64,000 nucleotides of DNA from Luteolibacter algae (GCF_042683045.1 NZ_JBHUIT010000034.1:62001-126000), one strand, 5' to 3'; counted from the first letter of the stretch, positions 35,256-44,303 are shown. Notes: generated from the sequence alone by a model not told the origin. Numbers and translations: made by a program.

Positions 35256-36079
35256 GCGAGGCACCGGAGAATCTGGATGAATATTCTGCTGAGGGATTGC
35301 TCTCGGCAGAGGCCGCGCTGGTGAAAGCATGGGCTGCCCTGGAGAATTTCCATCAGGATCTGGTGGTGGTGGGAGGGTTGGCGATCCACTGTCATACGAG
35401 AAACAAGCTCCACCCGCGCTATCGGGCGACATCCACGCTGGACGTGGACTTCGGGATCACACTCGCGGCAGATGCCGGGATGGCGGCTCCGGCTGGGTTC
35501 GCTTTGTCCATGGCGGGCTTTGTGGAGAACGAGGAGGGGCGCATCTACCAAGAGACGGAGCATGGGAAGCTGTTCGTGGATTTCCTTACCGAGCATCCGC
35601 CCCATCGATCCGGCAGTCGGAATGTGAGTGACTTGAAGACCTCGGTATGTCCCGGGATAGGGCGGGCACTCTTGAATCCGATCGTGCGCGATATCACGGG
35701 TAATGATCAGTTCGGTGAGCAGCGGACGTTTCCGATCCGATTCTGTAATTACGGGCCATTGATCGTGCTGAAGCTGAATGCTTTTGCGAACAGGACTTCG
35801 GCAAAGAAGGCGAAGGATGCCTATGATATTCTTTCCTTGGTGCATTCGTGCGAAGAGGGGCCGGAGGTGGCGGTCGCATCCTTTGGGGAAGAGAAACGGG
35901 CAGGGAACGCGGGTGTTGAATCTGCGATCCGGGCACTCGAAGAGGATTTCACGAATACGGAATCGAAAGGGCCGGTATTGGCACAGGGCTTTTATTTTGG
36001 AAGTCTTGCGAGCAAGAAGGAGGGCGCTCGTCTGCGTGAGGACTGTGTGACGATTGCCAGAGCACTCCTGGATTCATAA
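35252..36079 (+). CDS. AbiEii-like nucleotidyltransferase toxin
   Basis: 275 residues. VVVGGLAIHCHTRNKLHPRYRATSTLDVDFGI (about residues 31-62) carries the nucleotidyltransferase pattern GG.a.h......R.T.DvDf with two Asp for metal. Lys/Asp positions of this fold follow in ...LIVLKLNAFANRTSAKKAKDAYDILSLV (about 170-197), the K..a...R....KD..Di motif of AbiEii/DUF1814-type enzymes. Probably an NTP transferase that modifies RNA and halts growth when unblocked. The ATG at 35252 overlaps the upstream stop and follows AGGAGGG; a start at 35246 is unlikely. hsdR begins 8 bases after its stop. Confidence 0.78.
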   Translation: MSEAPENLDEYSAEGLLSAEAALVKAWAALENFHQDLVVVGGLAIHCHTRNKLHPRYRATSTLDVDFGITLAADAGMAAPAGFALSMAGFVENEEGRIYQETEHGKLFVDFLTEHPPHRSGSRNVSDLKTSVCPGIGRALLNPIVRDITGNDQFGEQRTFPIRFCNYGPLIVLKLNAFANRTSAKKAKDAYDILSLVHSCEEGPEVAVASFGEEKRAGNAGVESAIRALEEDFTNTESKGPVLAQGFYFGSLASKKEGARLREDCVTIARALLDS

Positions 36080-36086
36080 TACATAT

Positions 36087-39000
36087 ATGGCCTACACCGA
36101 AGATCACCTAGTCGAGCAGCCTGCGATCCAGCTCATGCAGCATGAGCTGGGGTGGGATGTGATGAATTGTTTCGGTGAGTGGCAAGGTGGGGTGAGTGAC
36201 CTTGGGCGGGAGGGGAAGCGGGAGGTGGTTCTGACGGGACGGCTGAGGGCGGCGCTTCTTTCGCTGAATCCGGATCTGCCGGAGGAGGCGATCGATGGGG
36301 CGGTGGAGGAGTTTTCGCGGGACAGGACGGCGCTGAGCCTGGTGGAGGCGAACCGGGAGATAGCCAGCCTGCTGAAAGGCGGGGTGACGGTGAAATTCCC
36401 CGACAGGGAGAACGGGGGGCAGCGGGTGGAGGTGGTGGCGGTGATCGATTGGGAGGTGGCGGAGAACAATGATTTCCTGCTGGCCTCGCAGTTCTGGGTG
36501 GCGGGGGCGCTGTATCTGAAACGGCCGGATCTGATCGGTTTCGTGAACGGGCTGCCGCTGGTGCTGATGGAGCTCAAGGCTCCGGGCGAGAATGTGCGGC
36601 AGGGTTACGACAAGAATATCGCAGACTACAAGGGGACGATCCCGCAGCTTTTCCACTACAATGGATTGATCATCGTATCCAACGGGGTGCAAAGCAAGAT
36701 CGGCAGCCTGACGGCGAAGTGGGAGCACTACGGGGATTGGAAAAAGGCAGTGAGCGAGGAGGAGGCACCGGATATTTCCCTGAACACCCTGCTGCGCGGG
36801 ACTTGTGACAAGGGGCGCTTGCTGGATCTGGTGGAGAACTTCACTAGGTTCGTGGACAGCAAAGGCAGCACGGGGAAGGTGGTCGCGCGCAATCACCAGT
36901 TTCATGGGGTGAATCGGGCGGTGGAGGCATTGCTGCGCACCCTCACCCCGGCCCTCTCCCAGGGGGAGAGGGAGGAAGATTCGCGGTTGTCTTTATCCCA
37001 GGTGGGGAGGGAGGAAGAGCGGGTGCATTATCGGGGTGGGTTTGAGGTTGCGGGGATGGTGGCGCGAGCACGTGAGTTGCGGGAGAGGCAGACTCCGGCG
37101 GAGGAGTTGTTATGGGAAATTTTGAGGGATCGACGGTGTGGTGGTGCGAAGTTTCGGCGTCAGCATCAATTCGGGGATTACATCTGTGATTTCTACTGCC
37201 ACGAGGCGGGGCTTGTCGTGGAATGTGATGGTGAGGTTCACCAGTCCGATGAAGCAAAGGCACACGACAAGAAGCGGGATGCCTATCTGCGCTCCCAAAA
37301 GCTGAAAGTTCTGCGTTTCAAGAACTCTTCCGTTCTCCATAAGACCGAAGAGGTGCTGACCGAGATTTTAAAAGATCTCCCCTCTACCTCTGGGAGAGGG
37401 GCTGGGGGTGAGGGTTCGATTTCGAAGAATCGAATAGGGGTGTTCTGGCACACGCAGGGATCGGGGAAGAGTTACTCCATGGTGTTCTTCGCGGAGAAGG
37501 TGTTCCGCAAGATCAAGGGGAACTGGACCTTCGTGGTGATCACGGACAGGATGGAGCTGGATCGGCAGATCTCCGATACGTTTGCGAACTGCGGGGCGGC
37601 GAACGGCAAGAACTCGAAGGCGACGAGCGCGAGCCATCTGCGGGAGCTGCTGACGGCGGATCACCGGTATGTGTTCACGCTGATCCACAAGTTCCGCACG
37701 GAGCCGGGGACGCTGCATCCGGTGCTCTCGGAGCGGGACGACATCATCGTGCTGACGGATGAGGCGCACCGCAGCCAATACGACACGCTGGCGATGAACA
37801 TGCGCACGGCGCTGCCGAATGCGAAGTTCGTGGCATTCACGGGAACCCCGCTCATCGCCGGGGAGGAGAGGACGCGGGAGGTCTTCGGCGAATACGTGAG
37901 CGTCTATGATTTCAAGCAGTCCGTGGAGGACGGGGCGACGGTGCCGCTCTTCTACGAGAACCGGACGAAGGAGCTGGAGATCACGAATCCGGAGCTGAAC
38001 GAGGAGATCTACCAGACCATCGAGGACGCGGGGCTGGACGAAGACCAGGAGGAGAAGCTCAAGAAGGTGCTGGGACAGAAATACCATCTCATCACCCGCG
38101 ACGACAGGCTGGACGAGGTGGTGAAAGACATCGTGCACCATTTCCTGAACCGTGGCTACCAGGGCAAGGCGATGGTGGTGTCCATCGACAAGCTGACGAC
38201 CCTGCGCATGTATGAAAAGGTCAACGCGGAGTGGAACGCGGAGAAGGCACGGGTGAGCGAACGGTTGGCGAAGGTGAGCCCTCTGATGCCGGAATACGCG
38301 GAGCTGAACGCGCGGCTCAAGAATCTGGTGGAGACGGATATGGCGGTGGTCGTCTCACCGGGGCAGAACGAGATCACGGAGATGGCGGCGAAGGGATTCG
38401 ATATCCTGCCGCACCGGGAGCGGATGGTGAAAGAGGATCTGGAGGAGAAGTTCAAGAATCCGGAGGACAGGTTCCGCCTGGTCTTCGTCTGCGCGATGTG
38501 GCTCACGGGCTTCGATGCGCCGAGCTGCTCGACCCTCTATCTCGACAAGCCGATGCGCGGCCACACGCTGATGCAAACCATCGCCCGCGCGAACCGCGTC
38601 TATGGCGACAAGGTGAACGGCCTGATCGTGGACTACGCGAATGTTTTCCAGGAACTGGAGAAGGCGCTGGCGATCTACGGAGCGGGCGGCAGCGGCGGGG
38701 AGCTGCCGGTGAAGGACAAGACAGAGCTGGTGGAGGCGCTCAAAATCGCGCTGGAGCAGGTGACGGAGTATTGCCGGAAACAGAATGTGGATCTGGCGGC
38801 GATTCCAAGCGCGACGGACAAGCTTTTCATCCCGGCGGTAAACCAACTGATACGCACCGACGAGGTGAGGGATGAGTTCCTGGCGCACTCGAACGATGTG
38901 GCGAGGCTCTACAAAGCGGTGATGCCGGATCCGGTGATTCCGAAGCTGGCACCGAAGGCGCAACTGATCGCGGAGCTTGCGAAGACGATACGTGCACAGA

Positions 39001-39701
39001 AAGATCCAGTGAACATCACGGAGGTGATGGAAAAGATCTCGGGTTTGCTGGACGGGGCTATCGTGACGACGGCGAAGGAAGAGCCGGGCGCGCCTGCGAA
39101 GACAATCGACCTGAGTAAGATCGATTTCGCAGCGCTGGCGAGGAAGTTCGAGAAGAGCAAGACGAAGAACATCGAGGCGCAGCAACTGAGGGCGCTGATC
39201 GAGCGGAAGCTGGACAACCTGATCCGCCTGAATGCGAGCCGTTACGATTTCCTCGATCGTTTCCAGAAGATGATCGAAGAGATGAACTCCGGAGCGCGGA
39301 GCATAGCGTGGTTCTTCGAGCAACTAACGGAATTTACAAAAGATCTGAGCGAGGAGGAGCAGAGGCACCTGCGTGAGAACGTCAGCGAGGAAGAGCTGGC
39401 GGTGTTCGATATCCTCACGAGGCCTGGGCCGGATCTTTCGCCGCAGGAGATTGAGTCGATCAAGAAGGTGTGCCGGGATCTGCTGGCGAAGCTGAAGACT
39501 GAGAAGCTGGTGCTGGAATGGCGGACGAAACGCACGACCCGCGCGGCGGTGCGGGTGGAGATTGAGAAGATGCTGGATAGCGGTTTGCCGGAGAAATATA
39601 CCTCGGAGCTGTTCGAGACGAAGTGCGGGGCGCTGTTCCAGCATGTGCTGGAGAAGTATCCGGAGAGCGGGGAAAGTGTGTATACCAATGAAGTGGCGTG
39701 A
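36087..39701 (+). CDS. hsdR: Type I restriction enzyme R subunit with an embedded DUF559 endonuclease domain
   Basis: 1,204 residues. HsdR_N nuclease domain (about 1-270): MAYTEDHLVEQPAIQLM, the PD-(D/E)XK piece NGLPLVLMELKAPGE and YNGLIIVSNG. Residues ~285-450 are foreign (see the element at 36940). The helicase core then resumes at GVFWHTQGSGKSYSM (Walker A), TDEAHRSQYDTLA, FTGTPLIAG, MWLTGFDAPSCSTLYLDKPM and ARANRVYGDK (motif VI), with a C-terminal DUF3387-like coupling region. Architecture is of EcoR124-type R subunits. With the frame open and all motors intact, it may still work with the insert as an extra loop. The ATG at 36087 is chosen over 36054, which overlaps the toxin gene. Confidence 0.92.
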   Translation: MAYTEDHLVEQPAIQLMQHELGWDVMNCFGEWQGGVSDLGREGKREVVLTGRLRAALLSLNPDLPEEAIDGAVEEFSRDRTALSLVEANREIASLLKGGVTVKFPDRENGGQRVEVVAVIDWEVAENNDFLLASQFWVAGALYLKRPDLIGFVNGLPLVLMELKAPGENVRQGYDKNIADYKGTIPQLFHYNGLIIVSNGVQSKIGSLTAKWEHYGDWKKAVSEEEAPDISLNTLLRGTCDKGRLLDLVENFTRFVDSKGSTGKVVARNHQFHGVNRAVEALLRTLTPALSQGEREEDSRLSLSQVGREEERVHYRGGFEVAGMVARARELRERQTPAEELLWEILRDRRCGGAKFRRQHQFGDYICDFYCHEAGLVVECDGEVHQSDEAKAHDKKRDAYLRSQKLKVLRFKNSSVLHKTEEVLTEILKDLPSTSGRGAGGEGSISKNRIGVFWHTQGSGKSYSMVFFAEKVFRKIKGNWTFVVITDRMELDRQISDTFANCGAANGKNSKATSASHLRELLTADHRYVFTLIHKFRTEPGTLHPVLSERDDIIVLTDEAHRSQYDTLAMNMRTALPNAKFVAFTGTPLIAGEERTREVFGEYVSVYDFKQSVEDGATVPLFYENRTKELEITNPELNEEIYQTIEDAGLDEDQEEKLKKVLGQKYHLITRDDRLDEVVKDIVHHFLNRGYQGKAMVVSIDKLTTLRMYEKVNAEWNAEKARVSERLAKVSPLMPEYAELNARLKNLVETDMAVVVSPGQNEITEMAAKGFDILPHRERMVKEDLEEKFKNPEDRFRLVFVCAMWLTGFDAPSCSTLYLDKPMRGHTLMQTIARANRVYGDKVNGLIVDYANVFQELEKALAIYGAGGSGGELPVKDKTELVEALKIALEQVTEYCRKQNVDLAAIPSATDKLFIPAVNQLIRTDEVRDEFLAHSNDVARLYKAVMPDPVIPKLAPKAQLIAELAKTIRAQKDPVNITEVMEKISGLLDGAIVTTAKEEPGAPAKTIDLSKIDFAALARKFEKSKTKNIEAQQLRALIERKLDNLIRLNASRYDFLDRFQKMIEEMNSGARSIAWFFEQLTEFTKDLSEEEQRHLRENVSEEELAVFDILTRPGPDLSPQEIESIKKVCRDLLAKLKTEKLVLEWRTKRTTRAAVRVEIEKMLDSGLPEKYTSELFETKCGALFQHVLEKYPESGESVYTNEVA
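36940..37414 (+). mobile_element. Repeat-bounded DUF559 endonuclease element inserted in frame in hsdR
   Basis: 475 bp bounded by inverted copies of one GC-rich repeat: left CCCTCACCCCGGCCCTCTCC (36940-36959) and right, read in reverse, CCCTCACCCCCAGCCCCTCT (37414 back to 37395). Both are followed inwards by a CCCAG/CTGGG-type hairpin. Inside, the frame encodes a DUF559 (Vsr/very-short-patch-repair-like) domain: ARELRERQTPAEELLWEIL, GAKFRRQHQFGDYICDFYC, LVVECDGEVHQ and LKVLRFKNSSVL. An ATG at 37056, after GCGGGG, could start a free nuclease, but there is no stop; it reads on into the HsdR helicase. A 7-bp dyad TTCGATT/AATCGAA (37415-37421, 37428-37434) flanks the right end and may be element or host. 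Length not divisible by 3, so extra target bases must restore the frame. Confidence 0.75.
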
Positions 39702-39716
39702 GGAGGATTTTTCCAC

Positions 39717-40375
39717 GGACGATACTATCAAGACATCGCGATCGAAAAGGTGCTGGAAGCGATGGCGGGCGGGCAGGAGCGCATCCTGCTGACGCTTGCG
39801 ACCGAGACAGGGAAGACGTTCATCGCCTTCCAACTGGCATGGAAGCTTTTCCAAAGCCGCTGAAACCTGAGCGGAGAGCCCGCGCGGAGACCGCGCATTC
39901 TTTTTCTAGCGGACAGGAACATTCTGGCGAATCAAGCATTCAATTCGTTCTCGGCATGTCCTGAGGATGCGCTGATGAGAATCGCGCCGGATCAGATTCG
40001 CAAGAAGGGCAAGGTGCCGAAGAATGGGAGTATCTTTTTCACGATCTTGCGGAGAAGAGCGATCTCTACGATGTGCTCACCCACGTGGCCTACTCCATGC
40101 CGCCGCTGACGCGGGAAGAGCGCGCGGGCAAGGCGCGGGTGGAGATCAGTGCGCTTTTCAATAATAAGCAGCAAGCCTTCCTTGAGTTCGTGCTCTCCCA
40201 TTACGTGAACGTAGGTGTGGAAGAGCTGGATACCTCGAAGCTGAAACCGCTACTAAAACTGAAGTATCACGACTCCATCCCGGATGCGGTGAAGGAACTG
40301 GGCATGCAGCCTATCGAGATCTCGAAGGTGTTTTCCGGCTTCCAGAAGTTTCTCTACTCAAGTGACGTGGCGTAG
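39717..40375 (+). pseudogene. Decayed second HsdR (EcoEI/EcoKI-type lineage), internal deletion and frameshift
   Basis: Two fragments of a different R-subunit lineage. First (39717 to ~40040): GRYYQDIAIEKVLEAMAGG, then LLTLATETGKTFIAFQLAWKLFQ, where the Walker A Gly is Glu (family ATGTGKT), a stop after LFQSR, and further pieces (RPRILFLADRNILANQAFNSFSA; IRKKGKVPKNGSIFF). Second (~40043-40375, another frame): SDLYDVLTHVAYSMPPLTREERAGKA... to GFQKFLYSSDVA, the normal C-terminus of EcoEI-type HsdR. The middle ~400-500 residues of the helicase are gone. It begins directly after the intact hsdR stop. Confidence 0.85.
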
Positions 40376-40385
40376 AACGACAAAC

Positions 40386-40514
40386 CTCATGATGCGAGGC
40401 TCTGCTGGAAAAAAATCTATGGTGAGAGACCAGGTGTGCCGGGCAATTCGGGTATCGTGGCTGTGACCGATACCTCCCATGAAGACGTGCAGACCGTCGA
40501 ACTCGCATCATGAG
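40386..40514. repeat. 129-bp structured segment with 13-bp terminal inverted repeats
   Basis: CTCATGATGCGAG (40386-40398) is the exact inverse of CTCGCATCATGAG (40502-40514). Inside is a hairpin GGTATCG/CGATACC (40451-40457, 40468-40474). No gene. It starts 11 bases past the HsdR remnant. A MITE, a structured RNA or a degenerate intron end are all possible. Confidence 0.45.
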
Positions 40515-40561
40515 AAAGTGAGCCCGGCGGGGCCTAAGGCGGCGAGACCGCTGGCTGATGC

Positions 40562-41473
40562 TCAATCGGCTTTGGAAACTTCCACACTGACTTCCATGCG
40601 GCATTGGCCGGTGCCGCTGTAGCTGCCACGGACTGGAGCAACGTCCTCGTAATCGCGGCCCACGGCGATTTTAACATAGCGTTCATCGGCGAGATTGTTG
40701 TTCGTCGGGTCGAAGCCTATCCAGCCCGCACCGGGGAGATAGACTTCCGCCCAGGCGTGGGATGCCTGGGCACCGACGAGACTATCGCGCGGTCCATTGT
40801 AGAGATAGCCGGATGCATAACGGGCCGGAATGCCGACTGCCCGACACAGCCCCAGCATGACATGTGTGAAATCCTGGCAAACTCCACAGCGCAGCCTGAA
40901 GGCTTCTTCAAGATGCGTGCTGGCGCTGGTTACTCCCGTGGCGTAGGTGAACTCGCTGTGGATCCACTCCATGATGATGCCCGCCTGCTCGAAGACGGAG
41001 GTGACACCGGTGGTGAGATCGACTGCTTGGCGCCAGACTTCCGAGTAATTCGAGACCCAATGACTTTCCTGCAGATAGGCCCAGACAGTCTCCCGCACGG
41101 CGGTATCCTGATAATCTGCGACTGTCATTTCCCGGCTTATCTCGGGCACCTCAAGGGGGAGATTATGAACCTTGATCCGGCTTTCTATCTCTAGCTTGGA
41201 ATGCGCCTGGGGCAGCTCGAAGTGGTGGGTGATGTTTTGAAAAAGATCGGTGAAGCACCGCATCCGGGTCGCCGGGAGGACACGGATCAGCGCCAGCATT
41301 GTTTTCTGGCAGGGAAACGTCCGCGGCTCCAGATGTAGAGTGTTCACACTATGTGTCACCGGCGATGCGTAGTGAAACGTCGTGCGATGGCGGACGGAAA
41401 TTTTGGTGCCTAGTGTGCTGGCGAACCATTTTTGGTTATTACTCACTGTTGTTGCTGTTGCTCCATTTGCCAT
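40562..41473 (-). CDS. Transglutaminase-like cysteine protease family protein
   Basis: 303 residues. N-terminal beta domain (KISVRHRTTFHYASPVTHSVNTLHLEPR) typical of bacterial transglutaminase-like N domain proteins; catalytic triad from FRLRCGVCQDFTHVMLGLCRAVGIPARYASGYLY (Cys), QASHAWAEVYLPGAGWIGFDPTNN (His and Asp). No signal peptide. Part of the conserved trio with the alpha-E and circularly permuted ATP-grasp proteins, thought to make and process a peptide-type modification; the exact product is unknown. Its start overlaps the alpha-E gene end by 31 bases. The first ~20 residues are low-complexity, so a later start is possible. Confidence 0.88.
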   Translation of the reverse strand: MANGATATTVSNNQKWFASTLGTKISVRHRTTFHYASPVTHSVNTLHLEPRTFPCQKTMLALIRVLPATRMRCFTDLFQNITHHFELPQAHSKLEIESRIKVHNLPLEVPEISREMTVADYQDTAVRETVWAYLQESHWVSNYSEVWRQAVDLTTGVTSVFEQAGIIMEWIHSEFTYATGVTSASTHLEEAFRLRCGVCQDFTHVMLGLCRAVGIPARYASGYLYNGPRDSLVGAQASHAWAEVYLPGAGWIGFDPTNNNLADERYVKIAVGRDYEDVAPVRGSYSGTGQCRMEVSVEVSKAD

Positions 41474-42486
41474 GTGGCGACGTCGAGCAGCGTAGGAGCT
41501 TTTGGCACCGGGCTGGTCTGCATACGCTCTGGCATGAGAACGTATGTTTCGAAAATTTCATCGCCGATGTGGTTGAGGTGGATCTGAATGTTATCGAGGT
41601 ATTGATGGAGGCCAGACTCGAAAATACCGTCAGTGCAGCCGAAGTTCAGCTCCGAAAGCAAGCGACCGGATTCGCGTTCCGCCTGGTTGGAAAATGTCCC
41701 GCGCGGAGTGCCGGAAACGCGGTGAAGGCTAATATCCACCTTCTCAATACAATAACGCACGGAGCGGGGGAACTCCTTGGAAAACATCAGAAAATCTGTC
41801 ACCCCGCTGGCGTTGATTTCACGCTTTTTTTCCGCTCTATATGCACCCATGGCTCCGCAGGAGCGGAGAATGGCCGTCCAGTGCAGAACTACTGCGGATA
41901 CCGTTTCCGGAGATTCCTCCTCGGATGGTAGATAGCTGGAGACATCGAGAAAACGGGTAGTTTTGTCCGCACGTTCCAGATGCCGGCCCAAGTCCATGAA
42001 CTCCCACGCCTCATTACGCGAGGTAGTGGATTCCGCAATGCCAAGAAAGGTCACCGCGCAGCGCCGGATCTGATCGTAAAAGCGCGATGGATCGGAATCG
42101 ATCAAACGGGAAGCCTCCGCGGAGCGGGTGAAAAGGTAGAGCGAGTTCAACTCCTCCCACAGCTCATCGGAAAGCTGATCGCGCACAGTCCGTGCATTCT
42201 CGCGGGCCAGCGCGATGCAGGAGACGATGCTGTTCGGGTTGCGCGGATCATCGGTGAGGAAGCGAATCACCTCGCGGCTTCCGTTTTCACTATAGAGCTT
42301 GTTGAAGGCTTCCTCATCCCCCGTGCTGAGAATGATAGGCTGCCAGAAGCCCCGCAGACGGGCGCTGTCGAGGCTTTCGAAATCCAGCAGGAGCTGCTGG
42401 TTCACATCGATCAAGCGGGCGAGATTGTCAGCCCGTTCGACAAAGCGAACCATCCAGTAAAGTGTGTTTGCGACTCGTGAAAGCAT
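41443..42486 (-). CDS. Alpha-E domain protein (DUF403)
   Basis: 347 residues, all-helical. MLSRVANTLYWMVRFVERADNLARLIDVNQQLLLDF is the alpha-E signature (LSRvA..lYWm.RY.ERAen.AR); further on NPNSIVSCIALARENARTVRDQLSDELWEELN and AWEFMDLGRHLERADKTTRFLDV complete it. Always found with circularly permuted ATP-grasp and transglutaminase-like proteins; function not determined, possibly binds the peptide intermediate. The C-terminus ends in a glutamine run (QMEQQQQQ) that overlaps the next gene. Sixteen bases after the ATP-grasp gene. Confidence 0.9.
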   Translation of the reverse strand: MLSRVANTLYWMVRFVERADNLARLIDVNQQLLLDFESLDSARLRGFWQPIILSTGDEEAFNKLYSENGSREVIRFLTDDPRNPNSIVSCIALARENARTVRDQLSDELWEELNSLYLFTRSAEASRLIDSDPSRFYDQIRRCAVTFLGIAESTTSRNEAWEFMDLGRHLERADKTTRFLDVSSYLPSEEESPETVSAVVLHWTAILRSCGAMGAYRAEKKREINASGVTDFLMFSKEFPRSVRYCIEKVDISLHRVSGTPRGTFSNQAERESGRLLSELNFGCTDGIFESGLHQYLDNIQIHLNHIGDEIFETYVLMPERMQTSPVPKAPTLLDVATWQMEQQQQQ

Positions 42487-42502
42487 AGGGATTTTTCTAT
42501 AA

Positions 42503-43933
42503 TCAATGACGGAGCACCCAGGTGTCCTTGCTGCCGCCGCCTTGTGAGGAGTTTACAATGAGGGAGTCCTTGGTGAGGGCTACGCGGGTCAAACCGCCGG
42601 GGACGATTTTCACCTCATTTCCATAAATAATATATGGCCGTAGATCGATGTGCCTGCCTTCCATTGCGCCGTCACACCATGTAGGGGAGCGCGATAGGGA
42701 AACCACTGGCTGTGCGATGTAGTTCCGTGGATCCGCGATGATTTGCTCGCGGAATGCGGCGATTTCATCCTTGGTCGCCGTGGGCCCCATAAGCATCCCG
42801 TAGCCGCCTGACTCATTGGCGGCCTTCACGACCAGCTCAGGCAGGTTAGCGAGGATGTATTTCATATCCTTTTCCTCGGAGGCGAGGAAGGTAGGCACGT
42901 TCGGCAAGATCGGTTTCTGGCCCAGATAGTATTCGATCATTTTCGGGACGAAGTGGTAGATTACCTTGTCGTCTGCGACACCTGTGCCGACTGCATTGGC
43001 CAACGAGACATTGCCATGGCGATAGGCATTCATCAGTCCTGGCACGCCGAGCACCGAGTCTTTCCGGAAAACTGTGGGATCGATAAAATCATCATCGATG
43101 CGGCGGTAGATCACATCCACGCGGACTAGGCCACGTGTTGTCCGCGTATAGACGAATTTGTCCATCACCACGAGATCCTTGCCTTCGACGATATCGATAC
43201 CCATCTCACGGGCCAGGTAGCAGTGCTCGAAATATGCACTGTTGTGGCAGCCGGGCGTGAGCAAGACACATACGGGATCTCCCTCGCGGCGTGGGGAAAT
43301 GTGATGAAGCATATTCCGCAGATCCCGCGGATAACTATCGACCGGACGGACCCCCAGTGAATCGAAAATGCCCGGAAAGGCCCGTTTCAGCGCATTCCGG
43401 TTTTCCAACAAATACGAGGCTCCGGACGGGCAGCGGCCATTATCTTCCAGAACATAGTAAACTCCATCACTGCCACGGATAAGATCGCTTCCACAAATGT
43501 GAATGTATATATTTTCCGCGACATCCACACCGCGGAACTCCGGCCGGTAATGGCGGGCATTTTCCACATAGAAGCGCGGGATGACCTCGTCCTTGAGAAT
43601 TTGCTGGTCGTGATAAATATCGTGAAGGAATAAATTCAGGGCGACGATGCGCTGCGTGAGCCCGGCCTCCAGATGCTCCCACTCGCTAGCGGGCATCACC
43701 CGGGGAATGGGATCGAAGGGGAAAATGCGCTCCGTGCCTTGATTGTCATGATAAACATTAAAGGTGATTCCTTGCCGCAGGAAGTAAAGCTCGGAGCTCG
43801 CCTTGCGGGCCAGGAAATCCTTTTCCTCCACCTTGCCGAACTTCTCTAGCAGTGGAGCGCAGGACGGTCTTACAGAGCCATCCGGACGAAACATCTCGTC
43901 GTAAAACTTACCGGGATCATACGCATTAAACAT
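42503..43933 (-). CDS. Circularly permuted type 2 ATP-grasp protein (DUF404/DUF407)
   Basis: 476 residues. RGVDVAENIYIHICGSDLIRGSDGVYYVLEDNGRCPSGASYLLENR (about 135-180) and NESGGYGMLMGP plus YIAQPVVSLSRSPTW match the family. Predicted to form an amide bond between a carboxylate and an amine by an acyl-phosphate intermediate, using ATP. First gene of the minus-strand trio. Translation starts at ATG 43933; a 370-bp divergent region lies upstream. Confidence 0.92.
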   Translation of the reverse strand: MFNAYDPGKFYDEMFRPDGSVRPSCAPLLEKFGKVEEKDFLARKASSELYFLRQGITFNVYHDNQGTERIFPFDPIPRVMPASEWEHLEAGLTQRIVALNLFLHDIYHDQQILKDEVIPRFYVENARHYRPEFRGVDVAENIYIHICGSDLIRGSDGVYYVLEDNGRCPSGASYLLENRNALKRAFPGIFDSLGVRPVDSYPRDLRNMLHHISPRREGDPVCVLLTPGCHNSAYFEHCYLAREMGIDIVEGKDLVVMDKFVYTRTTRGLVRVDVIYRRIDDDFIDPTVFRKDSVLGVPGLMNAYRHGNVSLANAVGTGVADDKVIYHFVPKMIEYYLGQKPILPNVPTFLASEEKDMKYILANLPELVVKAANESGGYGMLMGPTATKDEIAAFREQIIADPRNYIAQPVVSLSRSPTWCDGAMEGRHIDLRPYIIYGNEVKIVPGGLTRVALTKDSLIVNSSQGGGSKDTWVLRH

Positions 43934-44303
43934 TTTTATGGGGTTGAACTCTGTAATGCATGCCGCGTGCCAGAGTTTTCCAAAAAAGGCTTGTCGGGGC
44001 AGTGGCTGAGTATCCCGTCTCTTACATTAATAATGTGCAGAACTACGCGCAAACTATCCTGACCTCATATTCCTATCCGGCATGAAGTTGCATGGGCGAA
44101 ACGAACCTTGTCTCTGAAACAGCGGTGAAAAGTTCAAGAGATCTTGTCTCGCTAGATGCGAAAACTAAAAACACCGAACAACATTTACGTCATCAGGAAT
44201 CGTCAACCTGCAATCGGGGACTTATATGAATCAATTGTTGGGTCGAGGGGAAGTTTTATATATGGATCTTGACGATTCTTGGAATAATTAAGATTCTTCA
44301 ATC
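43934..44303. other. 370-bp divergent intergenic region
   Basis: No gene seen. AT-rich, so it should hold the promoters of the ATP-grasp operon (minus) and of the small membrane protein (plus). Contains a 10-bp inverted repeat GAATCGTCAA (44197-44206)/TTGACGATTC (44269-44278) ending 25 bases before the plus-strand gene, a possible operator. Confidence 0.5.

Noticed and set aside
36940..37414. DUF559 insert as an intein
   Set aside because: No splicing motifs are seen (no N-terminal Cys/Ser block A or C-terminal His-Asn followed by Cys/Ser/Thr), and the ends are nucleic-acid repeats rather than intein blocks.
38355..39323. Long minus-strand open frame (322 codons) and a plus-strand one (38231-38875) inside hsdR
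   Set aside because: Both are shadows of the hsdR frame caused by codon bias; their Arg/Leu/His- or Gly/Arg-rich compositions are not protein-like.
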